Shown piece after piece: positions 12,688-27,200 of a stretch of 64,000 bases of DNA. The notes under the pieces were generated by a model, which was given only the letters and a program-made list of their open reading frames with translations, had not been told where the DNA came from and searched no databases. The first letter of the stretch is position 1. Every line of letters begins with the position of its first letter. A program made the position numbers and the translations under genes. Origin of the DNA: Ascidia mentula (Eukaryota; Chordata; Ascidiacea; Phlebobranchia; Ascidiidae); the NCBI GenBank assembly GCA_947561715.1, contig OX387197.1:21602266-21666265 (forward strand), written 5' to 3'.

Positions 12688-12693
12688 AATAAA
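12688..12693 (+). terminator. Poly(A) signal downstream of the small secreted ORF
   Basis: AATAAA on the plus strand, 103 bases after the stop of the 69-codon ORF. It counts only if that ORF is expressed. Confidence 0.3.
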
Positions 12694-13446
12694 AATAACG
12701 TCCCTATCTATGATTATGTGAAGCCACGGTGCAAAATCTCCCAATAGGAAGGTCAGTGAATTCATAACCCCCACCACCATCTTTACTGGATATTAGAAAT
12801 TGTTTGTTATGTTGCAAAACGACGTTAGCTAACCGTAGGCCAACGCAGATATTGCTGAATACTGCCCTTCTGGCAAACTTTATTTTATTGACGTTTCTCA
12901 ACGTTTCGAAATGTAAATGTAAGCCTAACAAAGTGGACACAGTTGAGGCACAAAAACAAAGAAAAAGCGCAACTTACATCTCTTACCTCCTGATGAAAAA
13001 GAGTTTGCCAGAAGGACAGTATTCAGCAATAAATATGCCTGGCAGGATCAGCAACACACATATGCTTGTCTGGTCAACTGCAGTTTAGGATGCTTATGAC
13101 TTTTATTAGTGTGGTGGCTCTTAACTAGGGTTGCGAGATTTGTTTATAGTAGGCGCGTGGAAGCTGAATCTCAGGATGATGCAAACACCTTCACACAGTT
13201 TATGTAAAGCAGAGGAGATGCGGTAACTTCTTGGTGATTTCTACGCCGACGAGCGAAAAAAAGACTTAGGACTCACTACTTTGAAGTGTGCTAGTTTTTA
13301 TGTTACTGCTATTTGTGATCTCAATAGCAAACCGTGGGCAAACGGATAGCATAAATTGCCAACTATTCAATTGTCAATTGGGTTTTGGGTGCTTGTAGGG
13401 TGGTAAATGTAATAATAAGTATAAATATATTTGAAGAAAAAGAAAT

Positions 13447-16400
13447 TCACTTCTTCGACGATCTTTCTCGTTTCCGTTGGTTGAGTGGATTTCGAGGATC
13501 TGCGAGGTCGAATCTATCTTCATTTACTTCGCGGTTGACGTCTTTAGCGTCGCGCAACTCCTCAGTGTGTTTCAGGCGATGAAGCAACCTGACCGAGAAA
13601 ATTAGTTTCAATTGTTTAGACGCAAATAGGGATGGGCGGATCAAGTTAATACGTTTTCATCAAAATTTACAATTGTTGTTAATTACAAAATTTCTCGCTT
13701 GTGTTTCCGTCGACAATTCAAAGTAGAAAAAGCCTGTTTAACAACAAATGTCCACTAATTTTCAATACCAAAGCTAAACTGCGTCGCTTCAAAAACCCGC
13801 ATTAACAAACTGTACGCGCAACAAAGTTGAAAATATCAAAAATTAATTTTGGCCATAAACGGTTTCCCACCATCCCGCGTCGTCCTCATCATCTTCCAGC
13901 TTATCTTCCACCACATCATCTTCCTCATCCTTCCCGTCATGATTCTCATTCTCCCATCCCGCATCTTCCCGCATGGAAAACATTTTCGTTTTGAAACTGT
14001 TCAGCATGGAAAGCGTCTGCAAGACAAAAAAAAACGTTTGCGATGCTGGAATTCCACCACGAGTCGCATATTTCTTGTGCAAAGCTTTGAAATGTATATT
14101 TTATCAGGTTTAAACCGCCTTTCGGACAGACGGTCGTTGAAAAAGGTTAAACTAATTCATTAAGCAGTAATATTTCATGCACTGGCATGATTGACAGAAT
14201 CGCCCAACTGCGCAGGTCCTTGCAAACCTGGTTCATTAAGTTCATATTTTTTTGTAACCAAGACTATCATGCTTGGGAAATTACCGCGCTTTCTCTTGAC
14301 GATCCCTTTTCCATATTTTTAGAAGTTTTTTCGCGATATTGTTTTTGTTGCTTTTTGAAGTCGGCGTACAGTGGATTGGTCTCTGCCTCCTCTGCAAAAG
14401 CGAACAGTTAAGTAGTGTGATATTCATGTTAGATTAAATCAAAATATTGTATTTCGCGTAATGGACTACAACGTAGATGAACAACTGATACTGGTAGAAA
14501 AATGAAACGGGCACCAAAAAAGCTGTCAGGGAGTCTGGCGCCTATACTTGGTACGAATATTTCCTCATTCATACCAGGGCATATCATACCTAAGCAACCT
14601 TAACAATGGCTATTGCGTTTAAATTAGTTCACGCAATTCCGGTAGCAATATCACTGTTCCTCATTTGCAAAACATGCGCGACCTGACATGTTTAAACAGT
14701 TTTTCTTTTTCTGCAGCTTTCTTTTGCTTTCACGGTCACACAGATTGGTAGTCAATTGTAAGTTCACCTTCATTGTCACTGGAATTATTGGATTCATTTT
14801 CGTTCTGGTTGTTTTTTTCCTGATGTTTGCGTCTTGACTTCAAGATTTCTCGAGCCAAGCGCTTAGACTCCTTTTTCAGTTCCTCACTAATCACATGAAA
14901 GGGCAACTGGTGATTAAAGTTGGGCACTTCCAATGCCAACTTACCTTTTGTCAGCTTTGGTTGATTCTTCACCTTCTTCCAATGCGCTTCCAGTCTGTCA
15001 AAACCACCATAGAAAATCACAGATAGATGTGAAAGATTCAAGAACTGTAAAGTGGTTTAACTATGTCTTAATGCTAAATGATGTGTTTACCTTCGCTTTC
15101 TTGTGTTTATCCGTCTGCTTAGACTGTAGTTTATCTTTAATCCTCTGCACACGAATCGCCTTTTTCCCCTCATCGGATTCACTTCCATCAGAACCAGATT
15201 CCTCTTCATCTTCCTAAACCACAAATGCAAGGATTATAATAGTCAGATGATATTTTGTAGAACAATACAATAAACCTGGGTGCAAAATATGTGAGTCTGA
15301 ATAGGAAAGCCAAAGCTAAAATGCTATTAATCATTAGTACATGTTTCAAACTCTTACTGGGTTCATCACCAGTACTAAAGTGAACTGCTTGCGGAAAAGC
15401 GTCAAGGTAAAAGAGGGATACAATGAACATACACACAAAAATCAAATAACTGAAGAGCAGACTGTAAAAAAGTTATAATGTGCAATGAGATAATTTCAAA
15501 GCAAGCAAGACTTTTCGTTTATTCACTGCTCAACCACAGTAAAAACCTGTTGTTTTAAAAACTTACACTGCCCGACATTTCTCCATGTTTCCGTTTTTCT
15601 GCTTTGGCCTCATCTACTTCCACAGCAACTTGGGAGCTGAGTTTAGGATCATTGGCGATGTCATGCATACTTTTGCTTTTCGCACCAAGGTTCTGCATGG
15701 GCAAGAATAGTTAAACTTGCAAAATACTTTAAGTGTATTGTCTTGAATATGAAAGCTAAGAATCTACTCAGGAAAATCTGAGATTTTTAAACATTTAAAA
15801 TAGAAGCTGATAGTGTTTTACCTGCTCATACCAACTATATAAAGCCACATTCAGTACCTCATCAAATTGTTTATTTTCCATCTCTTCTTCTTCCGCTTCC
15901 TCTCCAAATGACAGCAATTTGAAATCTCTAAAAATATAAAAGAATTAGTCGAAACATAGCTGGATGTGGTAATTCCAAACTACACACTTGGTGGCTTTCA
16001 TTTGACTTTTCTTCTTTTTCTTCAAATCTGCTTTTTCCTTGTCCAACTTCTGTTTGTCTACTCTTGGCTCAATATCATCAAATGGATTTGCTAAGACCTG
16101 CAAAGAAAACGCGAATAAGCAGAAGTTTATCAACGATATTGCTTCACATCTGTCAAAAAAGATATAAAACAGTTGGGCAGTTTTTTGTTCCTGAAATTAG
16201 TACTACAGAAGACTTGTCATCAAACTATAGTTTAAGGGTAGTAAGAACTTGCAAAAATTTGCTACCTTTGTCCATTTGATAAATGGTGGATTGATAGGTC
16301 TTTCATCATCGGTTGTGCCAACTTCACCGAGTCTTACCAGGTTGTAAACAGTGTCTCCAGTTACCTGACAAAGTACAATTAATTTCAACAAACTCTCAAC

Positions 16401-17310
16401 CAAGTTCACCCAATTGTAGGAAAATAATGTTGATTTCAAATGAGAACACCTTGCCAAATATAGTGTGCTTCTTATTCAAGTCATTACATGGCCCCAAAGT
16501 GAAAAAGAACTGACTTCCATTGTCATCAGGTCCGGCATTTGCCATGGCAACAAGCCCTCGACGTACAAACCTCAAACGTGAATGAAACTCATCCTAAATA
16601 AAAAGCTGGTTAATTTACTTATTTTGATCTGTAGTTTTCCAACCATAGTTTCCATTATTTTGATATTTTTGAATAAACAAACACACAAAAATTCCACCTT
16701 AAATGGTTTTCCGTATACGGACTCTCCACCCTGGCCAGTTCCTGTGGGGTCACCACCTTGTACACAAAAATTTGCGACAACTCGATGGAAGATGACATTG
16801 TCATAGTAACCTGTGAATGCCAATAACATTAGGTCTGCCTGTGTCACTTTGTGTTATTATTTTCAATCAAAAACAATCATGGACTAAAATAAACTGCAAG
16901 TTTATGAGCATTGATCGATGGAGATTATATTCCCTTTGATGCAGGTTAAAAGTATGTGTTTTGTATGAAAGGACAACAATGTCACACTAACTATCTTATG
17001 CACAGAGCACATCAGTGTGGCAAAGTACTTTGATTCCAAAACATTGTGTCGCCCACATACATCATTCTAGAATTTAACCTAATGTTTAATAGGTTTAATG
17101 CATTGTATGAAGCCTATGTTACTATATTGCTGATATATATGTTAATATACATATTTATTTAAAATACTGACCCTCCATGCAGAGCTGGATGAAGTTTCGG
17201 CATGCAATTGGCGCCTCTTTAGACCAAAGTTCAACGTCAATATCACCCATAGAGGTGCGCAAAAGCACTTTGCCAAACGTACTGGGCTCTTTGATGTAGA
17301 TACTACTCAT
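13447..17310 (-). CDS. CWC27: CWC27 spliceosome-associated cyclophilin
   Basis: Thirteen minus-strand exons: 17310-17172, 16810-16698, 16593-16450, 16364-16266, 16097-15988, 15927-15822, 15692-15567, 15213-15091, 14994-14945, 14886-14768, 14391-14285, 14016-13871 and 13588-13447. All are GT-AG and in phase, giving about 507 residues against 472 in human. The start [20 protein letters not shown] and the cyclophilin core ([25 protein letters not shown]-like [11 protein letters not shown]) match human CWC27 closely. As known for this family, the active site is degenerate: HRVV and the GGDPTGTG loop are kept but the usual Trp/His set is not complete. Beyond the domain come [37 protein letters not shown] and the tail [17 protein letters not shown], all family hallmarks. 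CWC27 joins the activated spliceosome (Bact) with CWC22. Exon 6 has two in-frame donors (see findings). Confidence 0.97.
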
Positions 17311-18754
17311 TTTGTTAAACTCTACTGCAAATATTAGTCACAAAACAATTCAATTTATTTTTCTCTTGAATGAAGTGCCATGACGGGATCACTCAAGCGA
17401 GACAAGACTACCAATGCGTGACCAGATGTTTTAACTATTTTGTTTTATTTTGTTTTTACTCGGTTATAAATTCTACCCAGGCACACTGTTATGTATTAGG
17501 TTCTGGACAGGTAGCTTTGGACAACCGGTGTCCACCCAGTTGCGCGGGCCAACAGACACATGGCAAAGCATTTCCAGTGTTCCAAACTGTGCTAACTGTC
17601 AGGAATGGAACCTCTAAACTTGAGTGATCGACTATTCCAATGGTCTACCTGCCTATGATCAATGTTTTGACGACAGTTGAATACGTATACTATTTATTAA
17701 AGCAAACAACAAAATGGCATCTATTTGATATGACGACAAATTGTGGTGTCATTTGTATTACAACAATAACAATGGGGCTAGTAATATTAATGACGACATC
17801 AACGAACACGACGGCTTCGCTGAAAAAAATAATCTAAACAAAATATAAACATATGCTGATGTGTGCGATCGCAAAGGAAAAAAAACAAAGCATCGAAATC
17901 GCACGAGCTTTTGGATCGCGGACTGGTTGAAAAATTGTTGGCGTGATTTCTATGTGGGTCAATGTAAAAGAAACACAATTGGTGAAATAGTGCTTAAAAT
18001 GTGGACTGCTTGCAATCTGAAACACGATTATAGGCCACGCTGCAGCGTCCACACAGACAGAGCAATTCTCGAGTCACGGGCGTTACAGAAGGCGATACAG
18101 TGAGAAAGAAGGAATTTCATAACAAAGCGCAACTAAAAAATGGCATTGGATCGCCGATGTCGACAAGCAATAAATAATATACACTCAGAAGAGCCTGCAA
18201 GCACATTTTCTTCTTGTTCATGTGACTCGCAGTGGGATGCGGAATTGCTGTTCACTTGCAGGAAGTTAAACGTTACTTTTATTATTTTTACGCTTAGTGT
18301 CATTTTCTAAAAATCTATGAAAGCAAAAGTCATAAAAATATAAAACAGCAATAAAATCCTATCCAGCTAATCTGATGATAGCATTTTTAAACTTGATCTA
18401 GATTTTTTTTGCACACATTCAGCTTGTTCAAATAAGCTCAGTGCCAAAAGCGTTACACCACAGAATTTAACGCGCACCTGCGCAACTCCAGACAACGGCT
18501 TCGAAAAGAAAAACGCTGCACAAATTCACAGAAAAACTTCAAACGAAATAAGAAAATATTGACGTCAGAATAAAACAAACCTTGGGAACAGATCACGTGC
18601 GAAAAAAGTGAAATAAACTCGCCTAAAATCGTACGCATTCCGATTGTAATGAACAGTAAATTGTGGCGCTGATAAAAGTGTTTGTACCAAACGGGGAATT
18701 CGGTCTCAGTACCTACCAATAGAAAATTGTGGATGGAAAATTATAGACAAATCC
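17311..18754. other. Short gap between CWC27 start and agrin 3' end
   Basis: About 1.4 kb with no supported gene. It must hold the CWC27 promoter, because agrin ends at about 18740 on the same strand. The ORFs seen here lack family similarity and splice logic. Confidence 0.5.
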
Positions 18755-18760
18755 TTTATT
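18755..18760 (-). terminator. Poly(A) signal of agrin
   Basis: AATAAA on the minus strand, about 280 bases after the TGA at 19040-19038. It is the first canonical signal downstream. Confidence 0.75.
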
Positions 18761-19037
18761 GTAACTACTCGAACAACGAGAGGCGACGTTTTTCTTGGTT
18801 TGTGCTTAACTGTGGTTTTTGACATAAATGTATGGTGAAGTACAAAGACGACATGATCTAATACTACAGAACAACGAATGTACCACGCGAAAGTAACGTT
18901 TTAACTGTCACAGACGGGTTCAAAGATCAAAGAAAGTGTCAAAAACATTCGACACAGTCGCAGTGAATGGTGGCGCCTGAAAAAATTGCAAATCCGGAGC
19001 AGCGCGGTCACATCGCGTCCGGGTCGTTTCAGCGGGG

Positions 19038-21238
19038 TCACCGGTCGAGGCATGAGCGCAGGGTGGGCGTGTTTAGGGCGTCGTCGCGGAGGCTGACAGC
19101 TTCGTCGTGAATTTTTAAGCTGGACACGCAACCAACGAAAGAGTGGAACGACTTATAGTGCCCAACTCCACGGGGTCTGTAATCAACTCCGCCTGGAACA
19201 GAGAGAGGAGCATGGTTATGAAAAATGTGAAGCGTGAACTTGGCGGAAAACTGCAAATGCGAAACAACTGTTTGACAGAGATATGTATTTTTTTAGGAAT
19301 TGGGGAAAAGTTTTCTGAAACAAATGGCAAGCGTAAGTATATATATTTGATTGATTTGGTATCAAAATAAACTTTACGTGTAGTTAGGTTTATTCCAACA
19401 CAGCTATTGAAAATATTCGCAAAGAAATATGCATTTCAAATATATAATACTCACCAATCCAAACATATCCGTCTGTATTTAATTCGCGCGTTTTTCCTTG
19501 GGATGAGACAGCCTGTGGTAGACCGTTGTCAACTTGGAGCGAAGCCGTCGTGAATTCCCTAAAAAAAATATATTTATTCAAATGAAGGGATGATAATTGC
19601 TCTAACCTTGCTTCGGCGCGCAAGATTACCGTATGCGAAGCTATTTGGAGGATAATTTAGCCAGAAATTACTTAAAAACAGCAATAAGACCTCGCTTATA
19701 CCGCATTGCAAAATCTAAAAAAATTCAAACTAACAATCTTCTCAGAAATTCTTCTATAGTTACCAATCCCAGTCTTGTATACATTCAATATGGTAACTTC
19801 AAATGCTCGCGGTTCTCAAAAAAAACACGCCCCTGTGTTTCACACCCAAAAATCCATACAACCGCAAACGTCAATTTCTACCTCTCGACTTTGATCACGT
19901 GGAAACGGTTGTCGTTGATTCGCTCTTCGGAAATCACGTGAGCGGGACCAGAGCCGAGGTTGAACCGCAAGTGGACTCGACCGTCGCTTATTGTAATGGA
20001 TAAGAAGTCGTGGTTGTTGATCGCTTTGCCGGTCATGAGGAGCAGACCGTGGTGGGCTGTTGTCCGCACCACCAGTTCAAAGACGTTGTGTCGAGCGGCA
20101 CGACTCCTGTCATATACGCAATTCACCGTTACTGTTGTTTCAAACCATGCATGAAATTGGTTCCAAAGTTTACAAAGTTTAGCACTGTTTATTTTTGTAA
20201 ATTTGATCTTTTTTGAAACAAACAAAAACGAATGCACGCGCGTTAAAAAACGATTTGACATTCAAAGCAAAATCAGTTGTAATATAACATTGAAATGCCG
20301 ATGTAGTTTGTTAACATGATGTTATTAAAATACACATGGCGAGGAAATGAAGAAATGGAATCCATGCCCATGAAAATAACAAAGGTGTGGATATAGCGAG
20401 CTCCCTTGGCAAGCCCAATGTAACATCAAATGAATAAAGTTTTAAAAGAATATCGTGTTGAACATTGAGGAGTTAAAGTTTCATTTAATTTGAGTTGTGA
20501 ATGACCGCCATTAAAGAATCAATTATTGTCAAAAAGTTGAGATAAGGCCGTTTTATGGCCTTTTCTACAAAAGAAATAAAAGATAAATGAATGAAGAAAG
20601 TGAGATGATTTATGATGGTGAAATCACACGTTAATATATTCACAATCACACTTCTTACATTTGGGAGTAGATCCTGTTAACACCGAAAAGAGAATAAATT
20701 ACAATCAATTCAAAACTTTTATCAGGTCTTGCAACAAATAATTATAAACTATGATGTTTTAAATCACCGCATACACCAAATACAGTGATTGGTGATGAGT
20801 TCGTTATGGTTTCATAAGCTCATGTAACAACTACTTGATAAACTATAATGATGTTTTAAATAGCTGTACACTTAACATGGTAAATAGCTGTACACTTAAC
20901 ATGGTGATTGGTGATTTACGACAAATACTTACGTGGGGAAGAAATTGTTCTTTGTGTCCCTTTTGCGTTGAGAAAAATAAGAGATTTAGGCCAACTAAAC
21001 TACGTCATAACTCTATCTGCGTGTTTTGTTTTTTTGCCAAGAATTTCTTCGACAGAAATGCATACGAGGACATATGTCGTATTCTAAGTTTGGAAAGGCG
21101 ATGACGTGCAACCATAAAACCTCTCTTACGTTTCCTTTACGGCATTCCTGTACTTTGAGATGGATTTGCCGTCGAAGTAAATTGCAGACTCCCCTTCATC
21201 TCTCTGTATGGTGTCCACATTCGTCCCAGATAAACGAC
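19038..21238 (-). other. AGRN: Agrin laminin G domain 3 and stop
   Basis: Exons 21238-21130, 20106-19882, 19558-19455 and 19192-19038. Pieces: [60 protein letters not shown] and [14 protein letters not shown]. It ends CLDR and TGA. In vertebrates the z insert lies in LG3 before the LWLGG-like strand. Here that place is spanned by one exon (19558-19455) and no small z-like exon was seen beside it. Confidence 0.96.
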
Positions 21239-24200
21239 CTATGAAGATGAAAATGAGTTGATATCGAAACAGTTCGTAAATTTTTAAACACCTAGGAAAT
21301 GAGGGTAATCAGGCATTTTTTTTAGGTTGTCATAGTGACTGTTTGTCGTCATAGCGTTAAATATATGTTACCACATTTGGAGCTACTTCGGCTAAATCCA
21401 AAAACATCACTCAGTTGCTCGTAACAAAACGACATCAAATTGTCAAACAAGGCCTTTCAATTTTATGGTCACAAGGCCACGAAATTTGGTGTAAAATCTT
21501 TAGCTGTGAGTTGAATACTTGATATCTCTTTCTATTCAAAAAAACATACGAACATCTGACATAGATTTAAAGACTGAATACGGCGGATACAAGATCCCAT
21601 TACTGCAAGGGATTGTCAAAAAATGGTCAAACCATCCCAAAGCACTTACGTATGTCACAACGACTGCCGGCGAATCCCGGTGCACACATACAAGTAAACT
21701 CCGCCCCTCTGGGGTAGCAGGTGCCGCCGTTTTCACAGGGTGAGTGAAAGCATGCATGTGCGTTGAACGGTTGTACATTGTACTCTTCCACGCCACCTCC
21801 TGGTGCCAGGGAAAGAGACATTCCGTTCACTTCGAACTGTAAGCACATGAATCGCGTTGTTAGCTTTCGTTTAAAGAACAACAATTGTATCGGGAATAGT
21901 CGGAACGGTTTATTGAAGACTGTTTTTAGGTAAGGTTTAAACTGGACTTTATATAGGTGTTGTCGGTTCACCATGGTATAAGTTCAGTTTTTAGTCTGCA
22001 AAATGTTTAAAATAGGCTAACCAGACAAAATATCAGATAAAAACGGCGTGATACAGTCAGCCATGTACACTTCCATTTGTTTCTGTGTCACGCAGTAAAG
22101 ATCCAACCCTTTCGTCACGCACATTGGTAGTGTGTCCGAATGTTTGTACAAGTGATGCAAAACCCATACATTACCTCAACCAAACATGAATACATTGTAA
22201 TGATTACAATATAGAGGTTATATTACTAACCTGTTGTATCGCCCCCACAAGGCCTGTGGTGATGCCAGTAGCCTTGGGTAGTTTCGTGTAATCGGGCACT
22301 CCCCCAAGATAAAGAGGTTGATCCACGTTCAGTTCGGAGTGGAGATTCTAAACGCAACAAAAAGATCGCAATTATTAAAACGCCAAAATTGGGTGAATCT
22401 TTTCGACATAGGAACTCTCGCGTCACCTACCCTGTATTTCCAATACCACTTCCGCTAGCGTGCAAAACGGAAGGTAAAAAAGTTTAGCTTGGAAGAAAAC
22501 TATGCACCTTTACCAAAAACACAGCACTGCGAATATATTTTACGACATAGACCCTTTTGGGAACAACACATGTTTTGAAGGTACGACGTTAACATGCATT
22601 AAACAAAAGACGTGAATGTCAACAACGGACAAGCGACAGGCAAGGTTACCTTGTTTTTAGCGGTCGTGCGCGCTTTCTAAATTAAATAGGCAACAATTTA
22701 TTAAGTTATCACACTGGTAATGGAGCCACCAGCATACGTTGGCGGGACAGTATGTGTGAGCTGGATAGCGCGGGTTTGAATCCCGGTTCGGCCGAAACAA
22801 GCGACGTCACGGACAAAATGAACTGAAGCTTACCGGGGAGACACCTTTTGCGGGTTGGCCGTTGTCGACTCTCATTTCTCCATGTCTGTTGTCACGGGAC
22901 AGGCGTGCCACGTGCCACTCATTCATGGTGATCGGGAAAGAGCTCCTGAAGACACGTGTCAAGTTGCAACATGCCACCAAAATGTATTTACACAACGAAT
23001 GCTTTTCTGATTCAAGTTAAGTACTTGAGTCATGCTGATTGTCAATTTCACACACCTTATTTTAGCCATGCCCTGCCCCAGGTCGTACATGAATACGAGA
23101 TAACCGTCTTTAACGTTGAGTGCAACGAAATCTCTCTTAGTTCTTGTTGTCTTCTTTTGTTCGTTGTAGAATAACAAGCCTGCGTACAGGAAGGAAGAAT
23201 TACCACAACACCAGTATGATTTCTATGTATTCGTGGAGCGGCTGATCCAAATTAACATCATGTAACAATAAACCTAGACCAGCCACGACATTTTGTTAAA
23301 CTGATGATGGCATGAGTTGTTGCCAAAAGGCCTCGAATATTCTGCGACCGGCCTTGTTGTTCTGACAACCAGAGTGATCCATTCTATTTCTGACAATTCT
23401 CGAAGGACATATCAAAATGCAGTGGTAAGTATAAACTTTATTACCGTTCGGTTGACTCGTATAGAAGAGGACTTCGACAGTCATAGACGCAGCCACATCA
23501 CTTCCAAGTGGGTCAAACTGGAGGTAGGAATCTTCCGCGAAGGCTGGCATGAAGCTGGGTCCACCGACGCGCGCCTCGGCTGAAAGAATACGAGAAACGT
23601 AAATAAATATTTTTTTTGCGGTAGATTTCCTATAAAATGGCTGCATGAATTATGATGGTATTTGTTTTTTAGGCCTAAGACCTTCAGGTAAACGGTTGTG
23701 CATAAGTTCGTTAAGTAATGGACGCAAGCTAGAATCTCAACGGGAGCTAACGCGTTTTTCAAATCTGTTGCGATACGTCGTCGATCACAAGGCAGATATT
23801 CTACAGATACTTATACCATGTAGTCTCAACGGTGGTATAAGTATCCTAAACACGTATAACAAACAAAAGCTTTCATTTCAATACCGGGTTCTGTTTACAA
23901 AACTATGTATTAAGTTTCTCCACTGTATGTACGCAAAACTTCGAAATAGGATTAGGAAGCTCCTTACCGCCCATACAGAGCGACCCAGACCGCCCTGGGG
24001 GACAAAGGCAGGTGTATCCATCGCCATTGTCGCTTGGTACGCAGGTAGCCATGTCGTGGCACTGGTGGGTGATACAGGGGTCAATCCGTTTCTTGGTAAC
24101 CGGTCTCTCGCACGTTGGGCCTGCGTTGTAAAAACCGGGCTAATATTCGTGGCAAGAAATCACAGAAAGTTTTGTTGACTTAATGAATTAATGGAGCTGT

Positions 24201-27200
24201 TTTGGGATTTGTGCAGCTTAAAGTTCTACTGGACTTCCACGAAAAAAGAATGACATGTGATCAGCGTTGGTGAGATGTGATTTTCCTTCTAAATCTTGTA
24301 CAGTAACGATACTTGGACGTAATTACTTTGAGAGACTTTTAGTAGAAGTAGAATTTTGACATTGACACTTTGAAACACTACGTTTTCGCGAAGTCTTCAT
24401 GTTTTAAATGCAGCCTCTAAGTACCTCCCTGATACTGCAGCAAGCTGAAAATCAAAATCTTACCTTCGAATAGTCCCTTGCACTCGCACTTATTTGTAAA
24501 AACTTCGGATTGTTTTGTGATGAAACAATTTGCTGCGTTGCGGCACTTGTTCGGAAAGCAAGGCGACGATCCACATTCGGCGATTCTGCAACAACACGAA
24601 TGACCAAGGGTTACCTCCGTTTACGTCCGCATTTTATCGAAGATCAAAAATTCACTTAAGAACGTCCCGGCCTGAACCTTCCCTACCATCGGTGGAAGAC
24701 AACGCTTTTTTTAATTAGGCTGTATAACGTCTGATAACGTCTTGCATATTTGCCTTTTGTACATTTTAATTTTTTTTTATTTTCAACTTTAATGTTCAAA
24801 AGATTTCACCAACTGGCCGAAATAGACCGCGTACAGCTTGTATTAAGTTAGACTCGAGCTTCGCCAAGCAACAACAACAGAAGTTATACCTGTGGGCATT
24901 AATGCAATTGCGCGAGGACGAACTCAGGACGAGGTTGTCGTTGTCGACGGAAACATTCTGAATGCAGCCTGTCAAACCCTTCTCCACGCCCACCAGGTTG
25001 TTAATTCTGCGTGGTAGAAATTGGGTGGATTACACAGTTGTCATAGTTACCACAAACTTACTGAATGAATAGTTATAGCAGTACAAAATATATTCCTTAA
25101 ATTTTATTAAAAATCGTGTAGGGCGAACGGGGAAGGTTAATATTGCCAATTTCTTACCAGCCGACACTTACCTGCTTTCGTCGACTGCGAGGAATCCTCC
25201 CACATAAACATTCGAATCGAGATTCAGACCGCGTTTCAGACCTGGGGAAGTCCCGTGTTCCGGGTTGGTGTCACCATCGACCTGAAACCACAGGAAATTT
25301 GTGAATGGATTCGTGTCAGATAAAGACACTCGACGTTACGTGAAAAGTATTTTTCTGCAAAAAAGCGATTGGCAATTTGAAAAGCCAAAAATTGCCAGGG
25401 CAAGTTTTGACATTTAGATATCCATTGGTTTGGTGAAATGTCCACCCATAAACCGTTTTAAACTACCAAATGCTCTATATACGGCAATCGAACCTGTAGC
25501 ATTCCCTCTCTTCTGTTTCGTCTCGCAACAATTCTATGCCATTTTCCGTCATCAAGAGGTCGCCTGCTGCGTAACACCAACGCACCCGAACCCGTATCAA
25601 ACCTAAACAGACAAGGTCATATTAGATTTCAAATATTGAAAAATTGTGATCTGAAGCATAGACTACAGATGCTGGCCTAGCGATCGCTGTGTAACTTCCG
25701 TAATGGAAATATGCACGCAAAAAGCACTAGCTTTTAACAACACGATCAGCCTGACTGTTGTTTGGAATATATATTTCGCTCTGTGGTACGTTTCACGACA
25801 TTGGATTTAACACATGAAGAAACCTACGCAATTCTACCGATCGTGCTCAAAATATGACAGAGGAAATCATTACAGGGTATGACATTTTGTTTGAATGAAT
25901 GTACTTTGATACAACAAAAAGATTTAATTAATCTGAATATAAATGCCAAAGCTATTATGCTTCTAATTGAGCAAACGTTTCTAACTCAACTGCACCTGCG
26001 TCTACTCAATGAGAAGCTTAATAGCTTTGGCATTCATAACTAGATTGAAATTTTATTTAAACGAATAAAGTTAACAGTTAACATTCTTCAAAACGATGGA
26101 AAAGTTACCTGAATTCCAGGTAGCCCTTGTTTATAGCGAGCGAAATAAAATCGCTATCTCTGTTCGTGGTTCCAGCGTAGAAGAGCAAGCCCTCGGAATC
26201 GAAGGATCGGAAAATCATCTCGATAGCAGTGGCGGAAACCGTTGCTATGCTGAGAAACTCGGCGTACGAAGCACCCCCAAACTGAGGAATGTTCCATTCA
26301 GTGTCTGTGAAATAACAGCGACTTTGTCACAAATTACGTAGTTTTAAGTTTAACTTACACTGAGTATTGCAAGCGATTGTGCGTGAATTATTGTTAAAAA
26401 GTAAGTTTGCAGTCAACAGCACCTAAACCCGTAAACAGTTGGTAAACGCCGATTAAACTTACCCGCAGCGTCGCCGAGAAACCAGACTTTAATACACACC
26501 GAACTTTCCCTCAAAGAAATAAACGCGCGCAAAAGTAAACACATGCTTGCGAATATATTTTTTCCTATCCTCAACTACAGCGCCTGATCGCAGGCACAAA
26601 ACAGGTCACTTCTATTGCCTATCTTCGTACGAGGTTAATGAAGAAAATGAGCAAATTTTGGTCAAAGCATCAACACACATACCTTCTTCGTAAGTCGTAA
26701 TGGTGTCCGGAGATGCAACAACTGTAAGGCAGAAATAACAAGTTCAAGGTGTCTGCCAACAGATAAAACGACCAATGAGCAAAATTAATCAAAAACAACA
26801 ATAAACTAAACAACTGAAGGGATTTTTGAATAAAACCGTTATATCTCAACCTAGTGCAGTAAGGACATGGTATTATTTTGCTGTGTTTAATGTAAATGTG
26901 CAAAGTTTTGACCCACGTAACCCACCTTCCTTGTCCGTTGAAGTTGATGGAGAAGCTACAAAACAAATAGCGGTTTAAAGCACGAGGTACGTCATCATAG
27001 CCAACGAAACGCCCCGGGTTCAATTTTTTGTCAATACTTTATCAGAGAAGACCAGTAATGCAATAAAAACAGGTTTACACAGAAACTCGTACACGTTCAT
27101 AGAGCAAATAAACAACTGATAAACCAACCTCCTCCATGCGCTGATGATGTCTCGGACGATGGGGAAGCTGCAAGACACAAAAGACGGGTTTAAAACAGAA

